A DNA stretch of 64,000 bases. It comes from Oasisia sp. SBJ-2009 (taxonomy: Eukaryota > Annelida > Polychaeta > Sabellida > Siboglinidae). The notes beneath the pieces were generated by a model. That model saw nothing but the letters and a program-made list of their open reading frames with translations. It had not been told where the DNA came from and searched no databases. The translations under genes and the position numbers were made by a program. Below, piece after piece: positions 35,501 through 47,100 of this stretch. The stretch is from positions 33,176,502 through 33,240,501 of the forward strand of contig OZ024861.1 in NCBI GenBank assembly GCA_964017155.1, written 5' to 3'. Numbering within the stretch: position 1 is the stretch's first letter; each line of letters begins with the position of its first letter.

Positions 35501-38096
35501 CGCGCATTCTTCGCGTTCAGGAAGCCCGTCAGGTTCATCTGCATGTCCTTGCCACTGGGGTGCTGTAGCACACAGACACAAATATACAGATGTTCCCACG
35601 TACATCACGGTTTTTCTCAACGGTCTAGCCACCTGCTGACTTACTACGCATAAATGCAAAGTTCACATTATAGAACTGCAGACTTTATGTCTTCAGGAAA
35701 GGCCTCACCACTGTTCTTACTTGAAAGCAACAATATTTACAGCCCCCAACAAACACCAGGAAGTTAAACTCTACACAAGGTAACATCCGATAATGTGTTA
35801 TTCACAAATGCTAATATTCTTCAACGCATGCTTGTTCTTACGCACGACAAACTCAACCAATCAATTCTTGGAACTACATTTACTATAATAAATCTACAGG
35901 CGATATCAGCAAAATACTCCCTGCTCGACTGTCGTAATTTCAGAGTACTGAAGAATAAAAACAGATCATGATCAGTGACTCATCACAGCAGAATTTCACG
36001 TCAGAAAACACACAAGTGACACAACTGAAACAGTTCATATGTTTACATCACTTCTACCAAACATAAGAAATAGGAGATGAGATATAGACGGTTCTGCAGC
36101 TTCATTTAAATGAAAATAATCAGGCTGGATACATGTATAAGCTACCGATGTTACTTCTGCTCGATGCTGACCACGATTTACGAGAGAGATAACAACACTG
36201 ACGAGTATACGGCCTGAGCGAAGTGGATCAAAACATACAAACCAGGTGCGGCTGTCAGCGATCGGAGCTCCTCATGTGTGAAATTTGGAATTACGTTAGA
36301 AGAAGTGAGCGAGCGTTGGACCGCGGACTCCCTGCCTGGCTTGTGATAGTTTCAGCAAGGTTGTACTAACATACATCGCTGATTTGGAGAGGAAATAGTC
36401 AGAGTGTAAGTACCCAGGCAATAATATCACACGATAACTCTTAGTATAATGACAACTACTTGCAAAATAGAACACAAAAGGTCTTTACTCACGACAGACA
36501 TCTGAAGAACGTAGCAAATCATAAGTAACTGTCTCATTCCTATGTGCAACAGTGATGTGAAATTTGTGTTAAGTAACAGTTTATTAATAAAATCGAAAAA
36601 TTATATTCACTTCCTAGCCAAAAACAGTACTATTGATAACCAAATTGATATAACCATTAAAACATATATTCAAGTATGTAAACAATATTGAAACATACAT
36701 AGGCAATTGTATTTTAATCAGCTGCTGGAAGACTCACCCTTTCTTCAAGTTGGTTGAACACGAAGCCGATCACAACATCGTCTTCGAACCCAAGCATCTC
36801 AGTGACTTTCTTGTTAATCCAAGGTTTAATGATGTCTAAGTTTACCTTTGTCATATCCACCTGGGAGAAACAAATCCACTTATTTGTCAGACAGATGTTT
36901 GACAGATTCATGTCAAAAATATATATACGGATTGTCACTAAAACGCTGCAATCGTTTTAACATGTGCACAAGTGACACATAATAACATGTGTTTATCCAG
37001 GAGGGAAATTACAAAATTGAACCACTCACCAGAGAGACTGGCAGCGTTAAAACATACTCATCCCCATAAAAAGCACTAGTTTTCATTTCTGGTGAACATC
37101 ATCAAAATGTGACCTTTTATATGCAAATTCATATGTTGGCCTGCAATGCTACTTGGACAAAAAATGAACAAATAATGCCTAAAAGAAATTATGTATGTAT
37201 ATACCTAAGTGCTAGCATTACATTGTTATAAAATGAGTGGAAAATAGTTACTCGCCCAACAGACAAGTGCAGGCCAACAGTTACTCAACTCATCCGTAGG
37301 ATTCCTACTCATATAGGGCGAGCGTTACGTTTGATCCCTGTTTTATCAGAGGAAACTGAGGGATACATCTCGGTCATCTCTAGAAGAAAATAATAACACT
37401 GCTTACCTTCTTAATGACTGAATCTGCAAACTTCATTGTCTTTAGCAGTTTTTTCTTTTTGTCGGCAAATCTGTTATCTTGGTCCGCAGTGGTGCCCTAA
37501 ATGTAACAAAAATGTTGTTATCACAGCGTAACTGCTAGGACATTCATTACCACTGTACAAGACATTATTCCACAGCAAGTACATGCGTGTGTGTGTGTTT
37601 AATTCAAAACTGCTATACGGAGTCTTAAGTGTATCTGGTAACAATTGTCGGCGAAAACAAGCATGCCACTGTGTTTGAGTGTATTGTAATTTCCCAAGTG
37701 TCGAACGTCGAAGTGAATAAGTCACGATGTCGCTACACTAAATCGAATCAGTGCTTAAAATAATAAGCATATCTGACCGATCCAAGGTTCTTATAGTGTT
37801 AGGAAGCTCTTAATTGGCATGAAGGCGGAATAAGTGTGGTTGTAACTACTGTTATAAATCATGTTTGTGGCTTGTACACTCAATGGAATATCGGCGTTGG
37901 CTGCCATGTTGGAATGGAACCGGGAAGAGAGCACGATTTGCAAAACGAAAGGACAACAGCCGTGATTGCACAGAAATCACAACAGTAACAAGGACGTAAA
38001 TTGTGTTGCAATGCGCGGAACACACATACGGCTAAATATAAAAACTTAAAATACATTCAGCTAAACAGAAACCTTGAAAAATCCGGCGTCCGTCAT
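17590..38096 (-). CDS. SRRM1: Serine/arginine repetitive matrix protein 1 (SRm160-like splicing co-activator)
   Basis: Fifteen exons in transcription order: 38096-38073, 37496-37407, 36860-36738, 35562-35392, 34004-33898, 33566-33387, 28439-28266, 27750-27505, 25034-24923, 22412-22280, 21639-21543, 20999-20640, 20169-19428, 18821-18705, 17751-17590. Total about 945 residues, close to the vertebrate protein. It starts MTDAGFFK, then GTTADQDNRF. The PWI nucleic-acid-binding domain (residues about 30-135) shows the diagnostic KPWI and LGFEDDVVI, then NLTGFLNAKNAR and the LW-LLLSA helix. The rest is RS/RSP repeats (RRRSPSPRRRSPSP), a Ser-rich stretch, a Lys/His block (KKHKKHKKHKKHKH) and an acidic end with LERKLREKALKSL. 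The family bridges exonic enhancers and snRNPs in the nucleus and promotes 3'-end processing. The exon 6/7 junction is the least certain: TAG at 28441-28440 as acceptor fits the phase, while the stronger-looking CAG 8 bp later does not. Confidence 0.95.
18494..18669. repeat. Dispersed repeat B, copy 1 (SRRM1 intron 14)
   Basis: Begins TGATAGGGG and ends CCTTAAA. Similar along about 170 bp to 33080-33248 in the same orientation, with shared TTATCGCAAAAA, GTATGTAATT, TTTATTGATAGA and AAGTATTAGAAAA. The pair is diverged by many substitutions and small indels. Probably a non-autonomous transposon of unknown class. Confidence 0.7.
20999..22279. other. SRRM1 introns 10-11
   Basis: Apart from exon 11 (21543-21639), no further gene, RNA or recognisable element is visible in this stretch. 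Confidence 0.4.
23181..24443. mobile_element. pogo/Tigger-like DNA transposon, internally decayed
   Basis: Ends CAGTAGAACCTGTCTT and AAGACAGGTTCTACTG form a 16-bp inverted repeat flanked by TA on both sides (23179-23180 and 24444-24445). Start motif and TA target are those of the pogo/Tigger branch of Tc1/mariner. Subterminal GATGAG-(A/C)G-(A/G)CCACCTG-like boxes recur at both ends. At 23541 an ATG opens MSSDNKRK, which resembles the basic start of a CENP-B-like transposase, but no further transposase is left. A family-A terminal motif (GAGGTGGCAGCAC, 23933) is nested near the middle. It lies in SRRM1 intron 9. Confidence 0.8.
23641..23880 (+). repeat. Dispersed repeat C, copy 1 (inside the pogo-like element)
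   Basis: About 240 bp similar to 34779-34995: shared GCGATAAA, TTTTGTAACCT(A/T)G, AGAAGTTTG(A/G)CGGCTGTAAGAAG and GTTTTCATGGTTAG in the same order and orientation. The second copy lies in a different host element, so this unit moves, or moved, on its own. Confidence 0.7.
26020..26150. repeat. AT/ATAC microsatellite cluster
   Basis: Interrupted (TA)n and (TATACA)n tracts, ending in an ACAC run, in SRRM1 intron 8. Confidence 0.9.
26447..26620 (-). other. GC-rich island with a short open frame, function unknown
   Basis: A 170-bp GC-rich block in otherwise AT-rich SRRM1 intron 8. The minus strand is open from 26620 (MNSMHDAVQSRNG, then an Ala/Gly/Arg-rich stretch). I recognise no domain. It could be the first exon or CpG-rich promoter of an unrecognised nested gene, or part of a decayed transposon. 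Confidence 0.3.
29552..29998. repeat. ~220-bp tandem duplication inside the piggyBac-like element
   Basis: 29552-29772 and 29774-29998 share TGCATGAATAGAAAGCAAC, GAAGGAATGTTATGAGC, TCAGTCCGAAAATATTAG and TTTCCTTCCAGCAGTCAAT in the same order with few differences. The copies are adjacent and recent. They lie between the left inverted end and the transposase C-terminal remnant. Confidence 0.9.
30062..30177 (-). pseudogene. piggyBac transposase C-terminal cysteine-rich remnant
   Basis: The minus-strand frame encodes YGCSECSVPLHQKC, then LRAHIN, ending at TAG (30064-30062). The spacing C-x2-C-x6-H-x2-C fits the C-terminal zinc-binding (CRD) end of piggyBac transposases, which binds the subterminal repeats. 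It is in a different frame from the N-terminal piece and not joined to it by any open frame. Confidence 0.65.
30242..30475 (-). pseudogene. piggyBac transposase N-terminal remnant
   Basis: Open frame of about 77 codons starting MADDGASDSEGSD. The acidic, Ser/Asp-rich start is typical of the disordered N-terminus of piggyBac transposases. It stops at 30242 before any of the DDD catalytic residues. Position 265 bp inside the right inverted end fits a transposase start. Also similar to the acidic start of many unrelated proteins, so the call rests mainly on its place in the element. Confidence 0.6.
32239..32712 (-). other. GC-rich candidate exon or decayed gene in SRRM1 intron 6
   Basis: A GC-rich block whose minus strand is open for 144 codons (32673-32239) and includes QRKKWKAAQVRDPCAK and MEMQPYVITVDDSLAS. 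Just upstream on the same strand AAGATGGCGCC (about 32706-32696), a YY1/Kozak-like motif, opens a second frame, MAPNYSFDDVCVDPFAAK, that stops after 23 codons. Two adjacent frames with protein-like composition suggest a frameshifted or spliced nested gene. I do not recognise a family. The plus strand is also partly open (32297-32626), so coding is unproven. Confidence 0.3.
33080..33248. repeat. Dispersed repeat B, copy 2 (SRRM1 intron 6)
   Basis: Partner of 18494-18669, same orientation, starting TGATAGGGG and ending CCTTAAA. It ends about 140 bp downstream, in the direction of transcription, of SRRM1 exon 6. Confidence 0.7.
34660..34750. repeat. Degenerate TTAGGG-rich stretch
   Basis: GGTTAGGGTTTGGG, then CTTAGGGTTAAT and CTTAGGGTTAGC with spacers. 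These resemble vertebrate-type telomere repeats but are few, imperfect and inside a transposon-like unit, so this is not a telomere. Confidence 0.6.
34779..34995 (+). repeat. Dispersed repeat C, copy 2
   Basis: Partner of 23641-23880, same orientation, here inside the hAT-like unit in SRRM1 intron 4. Confidence 0.7.
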
Positions 38097-38138
38097 CTTG
38101 AATGAGCGGAACGATTTTGCCTCGCTTGCTTTCTAGTC

Positions 38139-38144
38139 CACGTG
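38139..38144. promoter_or_regulatory. E-box CACGTG upstream of SRRM1
   Basis: The palindrome CACGTG, in GTCACGTGG context on the minus strand, lies 43 bp before the SRRM1 ATG (38096-38094). This is the consensus for USF/MYC-family bHLH factors, common in housekeeping promoters. Position supports a role; binding is inferred. Confidence 0.4.
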
Positions 38145-39273
38145 ACCTCCGTTTACCCACAAAGCAATGCACTAATTAAGTGCGCGATTTTTTTGATGCG
38201 TGTGGTTTTCACTGGATTATTGTTCTTGAAAAAAATACGTGATTACATGGTGCCATTTACATTGAGTAGTTAACTTGACGGATATCCAACTTGACAATTG
38301 TATCTTTCAACTAAATTATTATAAAAATCATAGGAGTTTTGGAGCAACGATCGAGTCTCCTGCACTGGTGGCTGGTAACATTTGACTTGTGGACATTCTT
38401 CAATTTTCTTGTTCGTTCACTTTTGGAATTTGATCCCACTTCAGTAAGGTCCTGTCAGCCCAATTTGCATCTATAAGAGATACATTTATCCTGTTAATTT
38501 CTTCCTCCATACGTTGCTATGTACCATCATTCGAATACAAAGAAATGGAAAATTAAGGTAGCTTTTAGGGCTTAGATGCCTGAAGATCGACGGAGTAAAC
38601 GCGGTGTCGCGCGCCAGCCACCAGCCGGCGTTATCGTCTGCATTTTTGTGATTGCGCTGACGAGTTTATTATAAATTGAAATTAAGACGAATCGCTAACA
38701 AGAATCTATGAAATGAATTTGCGTAACTACATATTGTTGTCAATGATTATTAACGTATTTGTTTAGTTCAATTACCAATTTCTAGTGTCTTGTTGCTTAA
38801 CTGGTGTGGACAATTTATAATCGTGGCCGTGGCCCGTGGGTTCAATCGAATCGTCATTATGTCAAATTTATGATGATTATGATTATCGTGTTTTGATAAA
38901 TTGAACTTTTTTAGTAATACTATCTATGAAACCTTATCAAAATATATCTGTATGTGTGTGTGTGTGATAATCCTCAACACATTCTTTCAAATTTATAAAA
39001 ACAGGCAGTGTTATGTCTGCCTCTATTGATTCTTCGGCAATACGACATAATACTGATAACGTTTATTGTATACTACAATTCACGCGCTCTAGTTGATCTT
39101 CCTATGGCTTCCTAGCTATCTGCTACTGTCTGTATTACTGAACGCTACATCTGCATACGTATCAGATACTGTCTGCATTACTCGATACTACAGGCAGTAG
39201 CTAACAGGTATTTTTAATGAAGTAAATTCAAAAATACATACCGGCGAAATCCCAATCTCCCCAAACTTAAACA

Positions 39274-39320
39274 AATTTTGATGCTGGTATCTTTGACACA
39301 AAGATGCCTGCATCAAAATT
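39274..39320. repeat. 47-bp hairpin
   Basis: AATTTTGATGCTGGTATC-TTT pairs with AAAGATGCCTGCATCAAAATT across the 5-base loop GACAC, with two mismatched or wobble positions in 21. Too short for a usual microRNA precursor, and the flanks do not extend the stem. Confidence 0.8.
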
Positions 39321-40059
39321 CGTTATTCTACTTCTAGTTGTTTCCAGCAGGCATTTCTTGGCATGGTTATATTAATTAACTGACTAATATGTATGTAATT
39401 GTGGTTACAACGTTATGATCTTATGAAGTTAGCTGACCTTTCTATGCTAGCACTGACTGGGAAGAAGGTGGTCACTGCCAGGCCACTCGTCGTCCTCAGT
39501 GACAGTGGTTGTTTTACGTCCCAAATTGAGATGAGACCAACGACGTTAACGCGATTCTCTGATTCACGAGGGCTACACAGTCCCTAATGTTGAGAGCCAG
39601 GATTTAACACCAAATATTATGTATTGAACCATGCAGTCCCAGGCCACCGGCGTGCCAGGGTGATGTGCCTCTCCATGGCTGTCCTTATTCCAATCTACTC
39701 TGGGCCTGTGTAAATTGTGTGTAGCAGTGCAAGACCATGCAATGTATTAAAATACGCTAATAGTGTTAGAAATACTTAGAATGATCACAAGATTTCAGTG
39801 CCATGAATTGTGACCTACCCCTAAATTCAGAGACCTAATTTTCCTGGTGTTACTGTATGTATAGTAACCGGCTTGGTTTCGAGCTGCCCTTGATTTCATT
39901 CTCTTCTAGTGTTATTTAAGATTAGATTGTTCCTTAAAGCTCATGGTTAAGATGGCCACCATTTAAATATGGCACATTCCATAATTAAAAGATAAATATT
40001 GCATCATTTGTAAAGGGAATGGGGGTCTGTCCCTGATTTTCCATATGGAATGTGGCTAC

Positions 40060-40240
40060 CCTACTCACTCTTTGGTGCAGCTTTATGCAGAGACCCGTTC
40101 ACCCATCATTTGGACACATAAAACCTATTGTAGACAGGTAGAAATACCAGTGGAGGGGTGGTTGCCGGGTAAAAAGGAAGGAGCAAAAAAGTCTTTAAAA
40201 ATCATAGAGATATATTATTGTCAGTTATGCATTGAAGATG
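40060..40240 (+). repeat. Dispersed repeat D, copy 1
   Basis: About 180 bp that matches the minus strand of 50150-50340. Both translate to a similar peptide pattern (Y-x-ET-x2-P-x-IW, then VEI-x3-GW-x2-GKK). Conservation at the peptide level could mean an old coding transposon fragment, but I do not recognise the protein. Confidence 0.65.
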
Positions 40241-41189
40241 AGGTGTAAATGGATGTTTGTACCTTATAAAAAACATCTAAATTGGCATGTATGTATTTAA
40301 GTTAACATCCACGTGTCCATCCAAAAAAATGGGACTGACAAAAAATGTATCCTGCATAAAGCTCTGCTCTTTGGATTGGCCAAATTATCTAAACTTTAGG
40401 CAGAAATGATTCATACAACTATTGGCAAACATAGTGAAATGCTTCATTCTGTTTAAATAGTGTGTTCATAAGCAATTTGTCAGATGATGCTATTGACAGA
40501 GAACTCAAGATTTTTGCTTTACCTGTTACATTTTCTAAGTATATATCGAGACTCAGGAATGAAATAACAAGATATGTTACAAGAAGATATAAAAACAACT
40601 AACTGCTAACGTCATGGTCAGAGAACTGGCAATTATACTTACATCCAATGAAGTGCAAACATTTTACATATGACAAGCCAAAACACGGCACCACATTAAG
40701 AGAGGATTGAGGAAACATCTTGATGAGAGTGACTGTAAGATACATTCATGACAAACAGCACTATATGTACATAGGCCAAGAAAGACAAGAAAGCTTGACA
40801 GTAAAATAAAAGTACCCCCGCTTACTTTGATAACATATGCTTACATGTGATAGTTGGATCACAAACAGGTAGTATGTGAGAAAACTCTATTTTTAGACTA
40901 GATAAAATTATCAGATCAGATGGAATCTTTCAAACTATGAACAATTATTCCGAGCTTAATATTAAAATAACTAAACACAAATTGGCATGCATAAACAGTC
41001 AACATGCATGTTGTAGTCATACAAATGTAATATTAAATGAAAACATAAAATCAATATACTGGCAGGGGCTGGCACCTCTTTAAAGCTTCATTCAAATTTA
41101 CAATTTGATTACATGTGATGTTCCTGATATTTGTTTGCTCTTGTCCCGCTGGCAGGTGACTGACGATGTAGCTTCCATGGAGTGGCGCG

Positions 41190-44100
41190 ATGACGGTGAC
41201 TTACACCGCACAAGTAGCCACATCCAGTGTCGGTTGTTTCCTCAAACTTCTGTTCAGGTATGTCCACCTCCATAACTCTTGCATTGGTCATATCTGTTGG
41301 TTGTTTCCTCAAACTTCTGTTCAGGTATGTCCACCTCCATAACTCTTGCATTGGTCATATATGTTGGTTGTTTCCTCAAACTTCTGTTCAGGTATGTCCA
41401 CCTCCATAACTCTTGCATTGGTCATATCTGTTGGTTGTTTCCTCAAACTTCTGTTTCCAGGTATGTCTACCTCCATCTCTTGAATTGGTCACATCTATTG
41501 GTTGTTTCCTCAAACTTCTGTTCAGGTATGTGCACCTCCATAACTCTTGCACTGGTCATATCTATTGGTCGTTTCCTCAAACTTCTGTTCAGGTATGTGT
41601 ACCTCCATAACTCTTGCACTGGTCACATCTATTGGTTGTTTCCTCAAACTTCTATTCAGGTATGTCCACCTCCATAGCTTTTGCACTGGTCATGTCTATT
41701 GGTTTTTTCCTCAAACTTCTGTTCAGTTATGTCTACCTCCATAATTCTTGCACTGGTTATATCTATTGGTTGTTTCCTCAAACTTCTGTTCAGGTATGTG
41801 TACCTCCATAACTCTTGCACTGGTCATATCTATTGGTTCTTTCCTCAAACTTCTGCTCAGGTATGTCTACCTCCATAACTCTTACACTGATCAGATCTAT
41901 TGGTTGTTTCCTCAAACTTCTGTTCAGATATGTCTACCTCCATAACTCTTGCACTGGTCATATCTATTGGTTGTTTCCTCAAACTTCTGTTCAGATATAT
42001 CTACCTCCATAACTCTTGCACTGGTCAGATCTATTGGTTGTTTCCTCAAACTTCTGTTCAGGTATGTCTACCTCCATAACTCTTGCAATGGTCACATCTA
42101 TTGTTTGTTTTCTAAAGCGTTTGTTCAGGTATGTCCACCTCCATATCTCTTTCACTGTTAAAATCTGTTGATCCGCTTTAAAAACATTGCCTGCTGTATG
42201 TTTTACGTCGTCTTTTAACACAGTGCTCATAACTCAGTTACTTAAAATGTACCTCTATTGCTGAACCCTCACTACACATCACATGTAATCGTGATATGAT
42301 GAACATTCTTTTTCCACAGATGGCGAGGAAGTTTGTACAAACTGTTGTGGCGCGAATTTGTCATCTTTGTCAGTAGCTATTTTAGCTTGAGTTTTACCTA
42401 CAGATTTGTCTTGGATGAACAGAGAAAAAGGTCAGTCTGCTTCAGTTTTAAAGAGAGATCTGTTCTGTTTTGTGAAATCAGCCTGAGGTGGTAATTATTA
42501 GCAGGAAGTGACATGACCTTTGCACTTATTGCACCTGTCATGGACAATCATTGATTCAGATATAGCCCAGGCACTTTTGTAACTAGTTTAGTTGACGTTC
42601 TCCTGTTATGACAAGTTAATATGCGCTGGTCATCTCAAGAGGTGTGGTTTTATTTTTGCTTTATTGTGGTGGCTTTATTATTATTTATTTAAATTATTTA
42701 TTTAATAATACATTTATTTAATAGTAAATTTATTCATTTTTTATTCATATTATTTTATTTAAGACAGTTTTTATTACTAATGTAATTTATTTATAATGTT
42801 ATGTACATTTATTTTACATCCTGAGAGGCTAACAGGCGAGATGACAATTCCCCCAAGGTATAATTGTGTTGTATTATGCAACGGTTGCTATCAATGTCTT
42901 GTATTACCTAAGTTGGACTCTTGAAAAGCTAAATGGATCTTGTCTGTCAAGGGGTAATCTTATTATATGGTAGTATAAGGCTTGGTAACAAATGTGAATT
43001 CAAGTCATTTGAATGTTTCATATTCAAATAAATATTTGAATATAATCATTCAATTTTCAGCATATTCTAATGCATAAACATTCGCATTCAAATGCCAAAT
43101 GTTTCACCGAATGCGTATCAGATGCTGGCATATTGCAACCATAATTTTTCCTCACCATGTCAATGCCTGGCCTAAGGGGTTTTATGATTCTCTGTCACCA
43201 CCTAACCCTCCAGCCAGCATTGCTTTTCACAAGGCCTTGCTGGCTTCCCATTCATTGACTGATGGAATGCTGGGTAATGTTTAACCAGCAGCTTTTTTTT
43301 GTACGTGTAATTAGGCAGTTTTGATCATAAATAATAATAATAAATGTTTATTTCAGACAAGACGTCGTCCATATATATATATATACATAAAATACAATAA
43401 AAAAATATGAAAAGTACAATACATATAATACAATCAAAGCAATGATGTGATCAACGTAAAAATATAAGTGTAAAGTTAACAAAATATATGAATATATATA
43501 TATAGGAAATTAATTAAATAAGTTGTAAAAATAAATAAAATAAATTGATTAAAAAAATACAATACAAATGTCATGTGTATAATAGCGACCTCCAGCATGT
43601 GTACATACAGCTCTTTAAAAGAATATCAGTATGGAGGTAGTTAATAAAAAGAAGATTATCCGACTGATGAAGACAGCATAAAAGACTAAATATGGATGAA
43701 CGAATGCCTGTACAAGACACAGGCAGGAATGAATTGTAACCCTGGTGGATACTGATAGTCGCCAGAGGGCACTGTAGTATAAGGCCACGCCCAGCTGGTT
43801 GAGCTGGACAACTGCTGAGGCACAGTTTGCCCTGGGCCAGCGACTGGTCAACAACTACATCTAGCGACCGGTCAACACTTGTACCTAGTAACCCAGTATA
43901 TAACCAGCGGCCTGATAAGCGGGCTTGCCAGAAATAGGCGCCGGCTCCGCCAAATGGTGCGAGAGCAAGTTATTAGAGTGCGTATTCTTTCTCAATAAAC
44001 GTATTGAATACCAAAAGACTGTCGTTCGACTAGCTTACAAGTGGTGTCAGAAGTGGGATTCGACGACGGAAGCTCCCAGGGGAGCCGATGAAGAATGGCG

Positions 44101-47100
44101 ACAGCAGGAGAAGACCGGATGATGGAGGAAGACAAACTGGCTCGTCTGGAAGAGATGGTGGAAACCCTGAAGCGCAACCAGCAGTCCATCAACGTCACGG
44201 TAGCTGCTCCTCCAACCCGAACTCTCCGGGCATTTTCGGGGCATGCCTGTGAACTACACGACTGGATGGAAGACGCCCGCAATCGGTTGCGTTCCGTCCC
44301 AGCGGTCGAGAAGTTACCTTTCCTGATCGGACAACTTGAAGGACCTGCCCGTGAAGAAGTCAGGTATGCGCCCGAGGAAGAAAAGGACTCGGTAGATAAG
44401 GTGTTCACATTACATTTGTCTACCTTTGGGGAAAACCGTAGTAATGCTCAACTAAAGAGAGAGTTGTATGATAGAAGACAGAGAAACAGGGAAAGTGTTA
44501 GGGAATTCTCTCGGGCCCTGTTAGAAATCTCTGAAGGTATATCTGATCAATTGCAGAGTAAGAACGAAATGGTAATTGAAGTGTTCTGCGAGAACCTGGT
44601 GGATATCCACATAAAGAGAGAGATGAAAAGATTGGTAAGAGGTCAATCGACCATTTCCTTTAGTGCCTTGAGATCTGAAGCTATTCGTCTCGAGGAAGAC
44701 GGAATGGGTAGTTCTCATGAGAATGCATGTGTCCGGGGAATTCAGGAGCCTCACCATACCCCAGGCGAACCTAGTCCACTGGACCGAATCGCAGCACAAT
44801 TAGAACTACTTGCAACAACTCAGTCGGAAATTGTTTCTTTGTTACGATTACAACAACAGGCGCCAGTGGGTGTGGTGAACCCTGACAAACCGGAGCCACG
44901 CAGCGGAGGCGCGGTGTGTTGTGAGTACTGTAGCCGAAGGGTCACACCTTCGCGAGGTGCTGGAAGCGCTCTAGTGACAGGAGGCGTAATGTGGAACGAT
45001 CAACAAATCGCGAATACAGGGGTCATTCGAAAGGTAGCACAGCGACTAATGCAATGCAGTGTAGCCAGGTAGGACATCCTAGGTATCGTCCCGGGCGACT
45101 TAATGCATCGGGTGATGGTCTGAGCGGGAAATCACACCCGACTGCAACGACGGAGGTCACAGTCATCGGAGAAGAAGAGATAGCGAATATCCAGCAAGTA
45201 ACGGTTTTGCCGTGCGAGTTACGCCAGAAGTTACTCAAAGGAACGGTCCGAGCCACCACTGCTCAAAGACGCGACATACTGGAAAATGTAGAGTCACCGG
45301 TCCTACCTAGTTTTAGGACGGACGAGATCCAGGAAGCACAACGGACTGATCCGGTGTTGGGCCGAATCTGGCATTACATCGATCGAGGTCGAGACGCGAC
45401 ACGTGGAGAGAGACGGAAAGAACAGCCAGCAGTAGCGAAACTGCTATTACAATGGAACCGCCTACATATCTGTTCTGGCCGATTGTGCAGAACAATGATA
45501 GATCCCATGAGTGGAGAGAAAGTAAACCAGTTGTTGCTTCCAAGTTCCATGAGGAAGGAAGTATTAGAGGAATTACATGATTGGATGGGACATCAAGGCA
45601 TAGATAGGGTCGAGAAATTAGTGCGGGCAAGGTTCTATTAGCCAAATTTACGCTCAGACATCCATAATTGGATTGTCAGGTGTGGACGTTGTAATCTAGC
45701 AAAGATGCCACATTTTAAAGTACGGACTCCTATGCATAGCATTGCCGCCAAGGAACCGTTAGAAGTAGTAGCAATTGACTTCACGATACTCGAACCCGCT
45801 AGTAACGGAATTGAGAATGTACTGGTCATGACCGATGTGTACAGTAAATTCACAATAACAGTGCCGACTAGAAACCAAACAGCTCAGACAGTGGCCAAAG
45901 CACTAGTATGTGAATGGTTTCTGCGCTACGGAGTGCCCTTCCGGATACACTCGGATCAAGGAAGATGTTTTGATGCTAAAATCATCACGGAGTTATACAA
46001 GATCTACGCTGTCGACAAATCACGCACAACGCCATATCATCCCATGGGAAACGGGCAGTGCGAAAGATATAATCGGACAATGCACACGGATTGTTACGCA
46101 CTCTGACACTGCCAGACCACCTACCGGAACTTACATATGCGTACAATGTAACACCTCATGCAGCCACGGGATTTAGTCCTTTCTACTTGATGTTCGGTCG
46201 TGTTCCACGCTTGCCAATCGATATCAGATTGCACAACGATGAGACACTCCAGTCTCAAACGGTTCGTGGAACCAACATGAACTGGGTTGATTACCATCAA
46301 TCTAAGTTGAAAAGCGCTTATGCTAAAGCGACGGAACAACTGGAGTTAGACAGAGCAAATCGAAAGGCGACTTATGACAAGCGTACGAGGGAAGATACAC
46401 TGCAAATTGGAGACCATGTACACTTACGCAATAGGGTGAAAGGACGTAACAAAATTGGGGATGCCTGGGACCCGACAGTGTATGTAGTGTCGGAACAGAT
46501 GGAGGACACTTACGTTGTCGTACCCGAGAGGGGACATAAGAAACGCGTGATTAATCGTAAAGACTTGCGGGTTTGTGTTCCTGAGACAGTGAAAAGGCAG
46601 AGTAGATTAGGCCATGAGAGTGAGGTAACAGTCCCATTGTACGAAGTGACAATTACATCTCACCTGAACAATAGCGAGGCAGTTAACCCTCCAACACCAC
46701 CTCTACGTCGGTCAACGAGACGTAATGCGGGTTATCACAGTAACCCACATAGAGAACCGAGATCGGTATTAGATAACTAATTTCACCTATAAGGTTTAAA
46801 TTTAAGTTCTATTCATTAGCCGCGGTCGGCTAAGTTGGGGGACATATAACCCTGGTGGATACTGATAGTCGCCAGAGGGCACTGTAGTATAAGGCCACGC
46901 CCAGCTGGTTGAGCTGGACAACTGCTGAGGCGCAGTTTGCCCTGGGCCAGCGACTGGTCAACAACTACATCTAGCGACCGGTCAACACTTGTACCCAGTA
47001 ACCCAGTATATAACCAGCGGCCTGATAAGCGGGCTTGCCAGAAATAGGCGCCGGCTCCGCCAAATGGTGCAAGGGCGAGTTATTAGAGTTACAGGATCGT

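Larger units (their letters stand above)
38097..41189. other. Divergent intergenic region between SRRM1 and bestrophin
   Basis: About 3.1 kb holding both promoters. The SRRM1-proximal side has an E-box and moderately GC-richer sequence. No TATA box is evident at either start. A 47-bp hairpin lies at 39274-39320, and a dispersed repeat (copy 1 of D) at 40060-40240. The rest shows no gene or RNA that I can support. Confidence 0.5.

Noticed and set aside
39274..39320. microRNA precursor
   Set aside because: The 21-bp stem with a 5-base loop is too short and the flanks do not extend the pairing.
41227..42161. Series of overlapping plus-strand frames of about 65 codons with repeated CFLKLLF-like and SSNFCS-like peptides
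   Set aside because: They are the 67-bp array read in three frames. Only the first 26 bp of the first unit belong to an exon.
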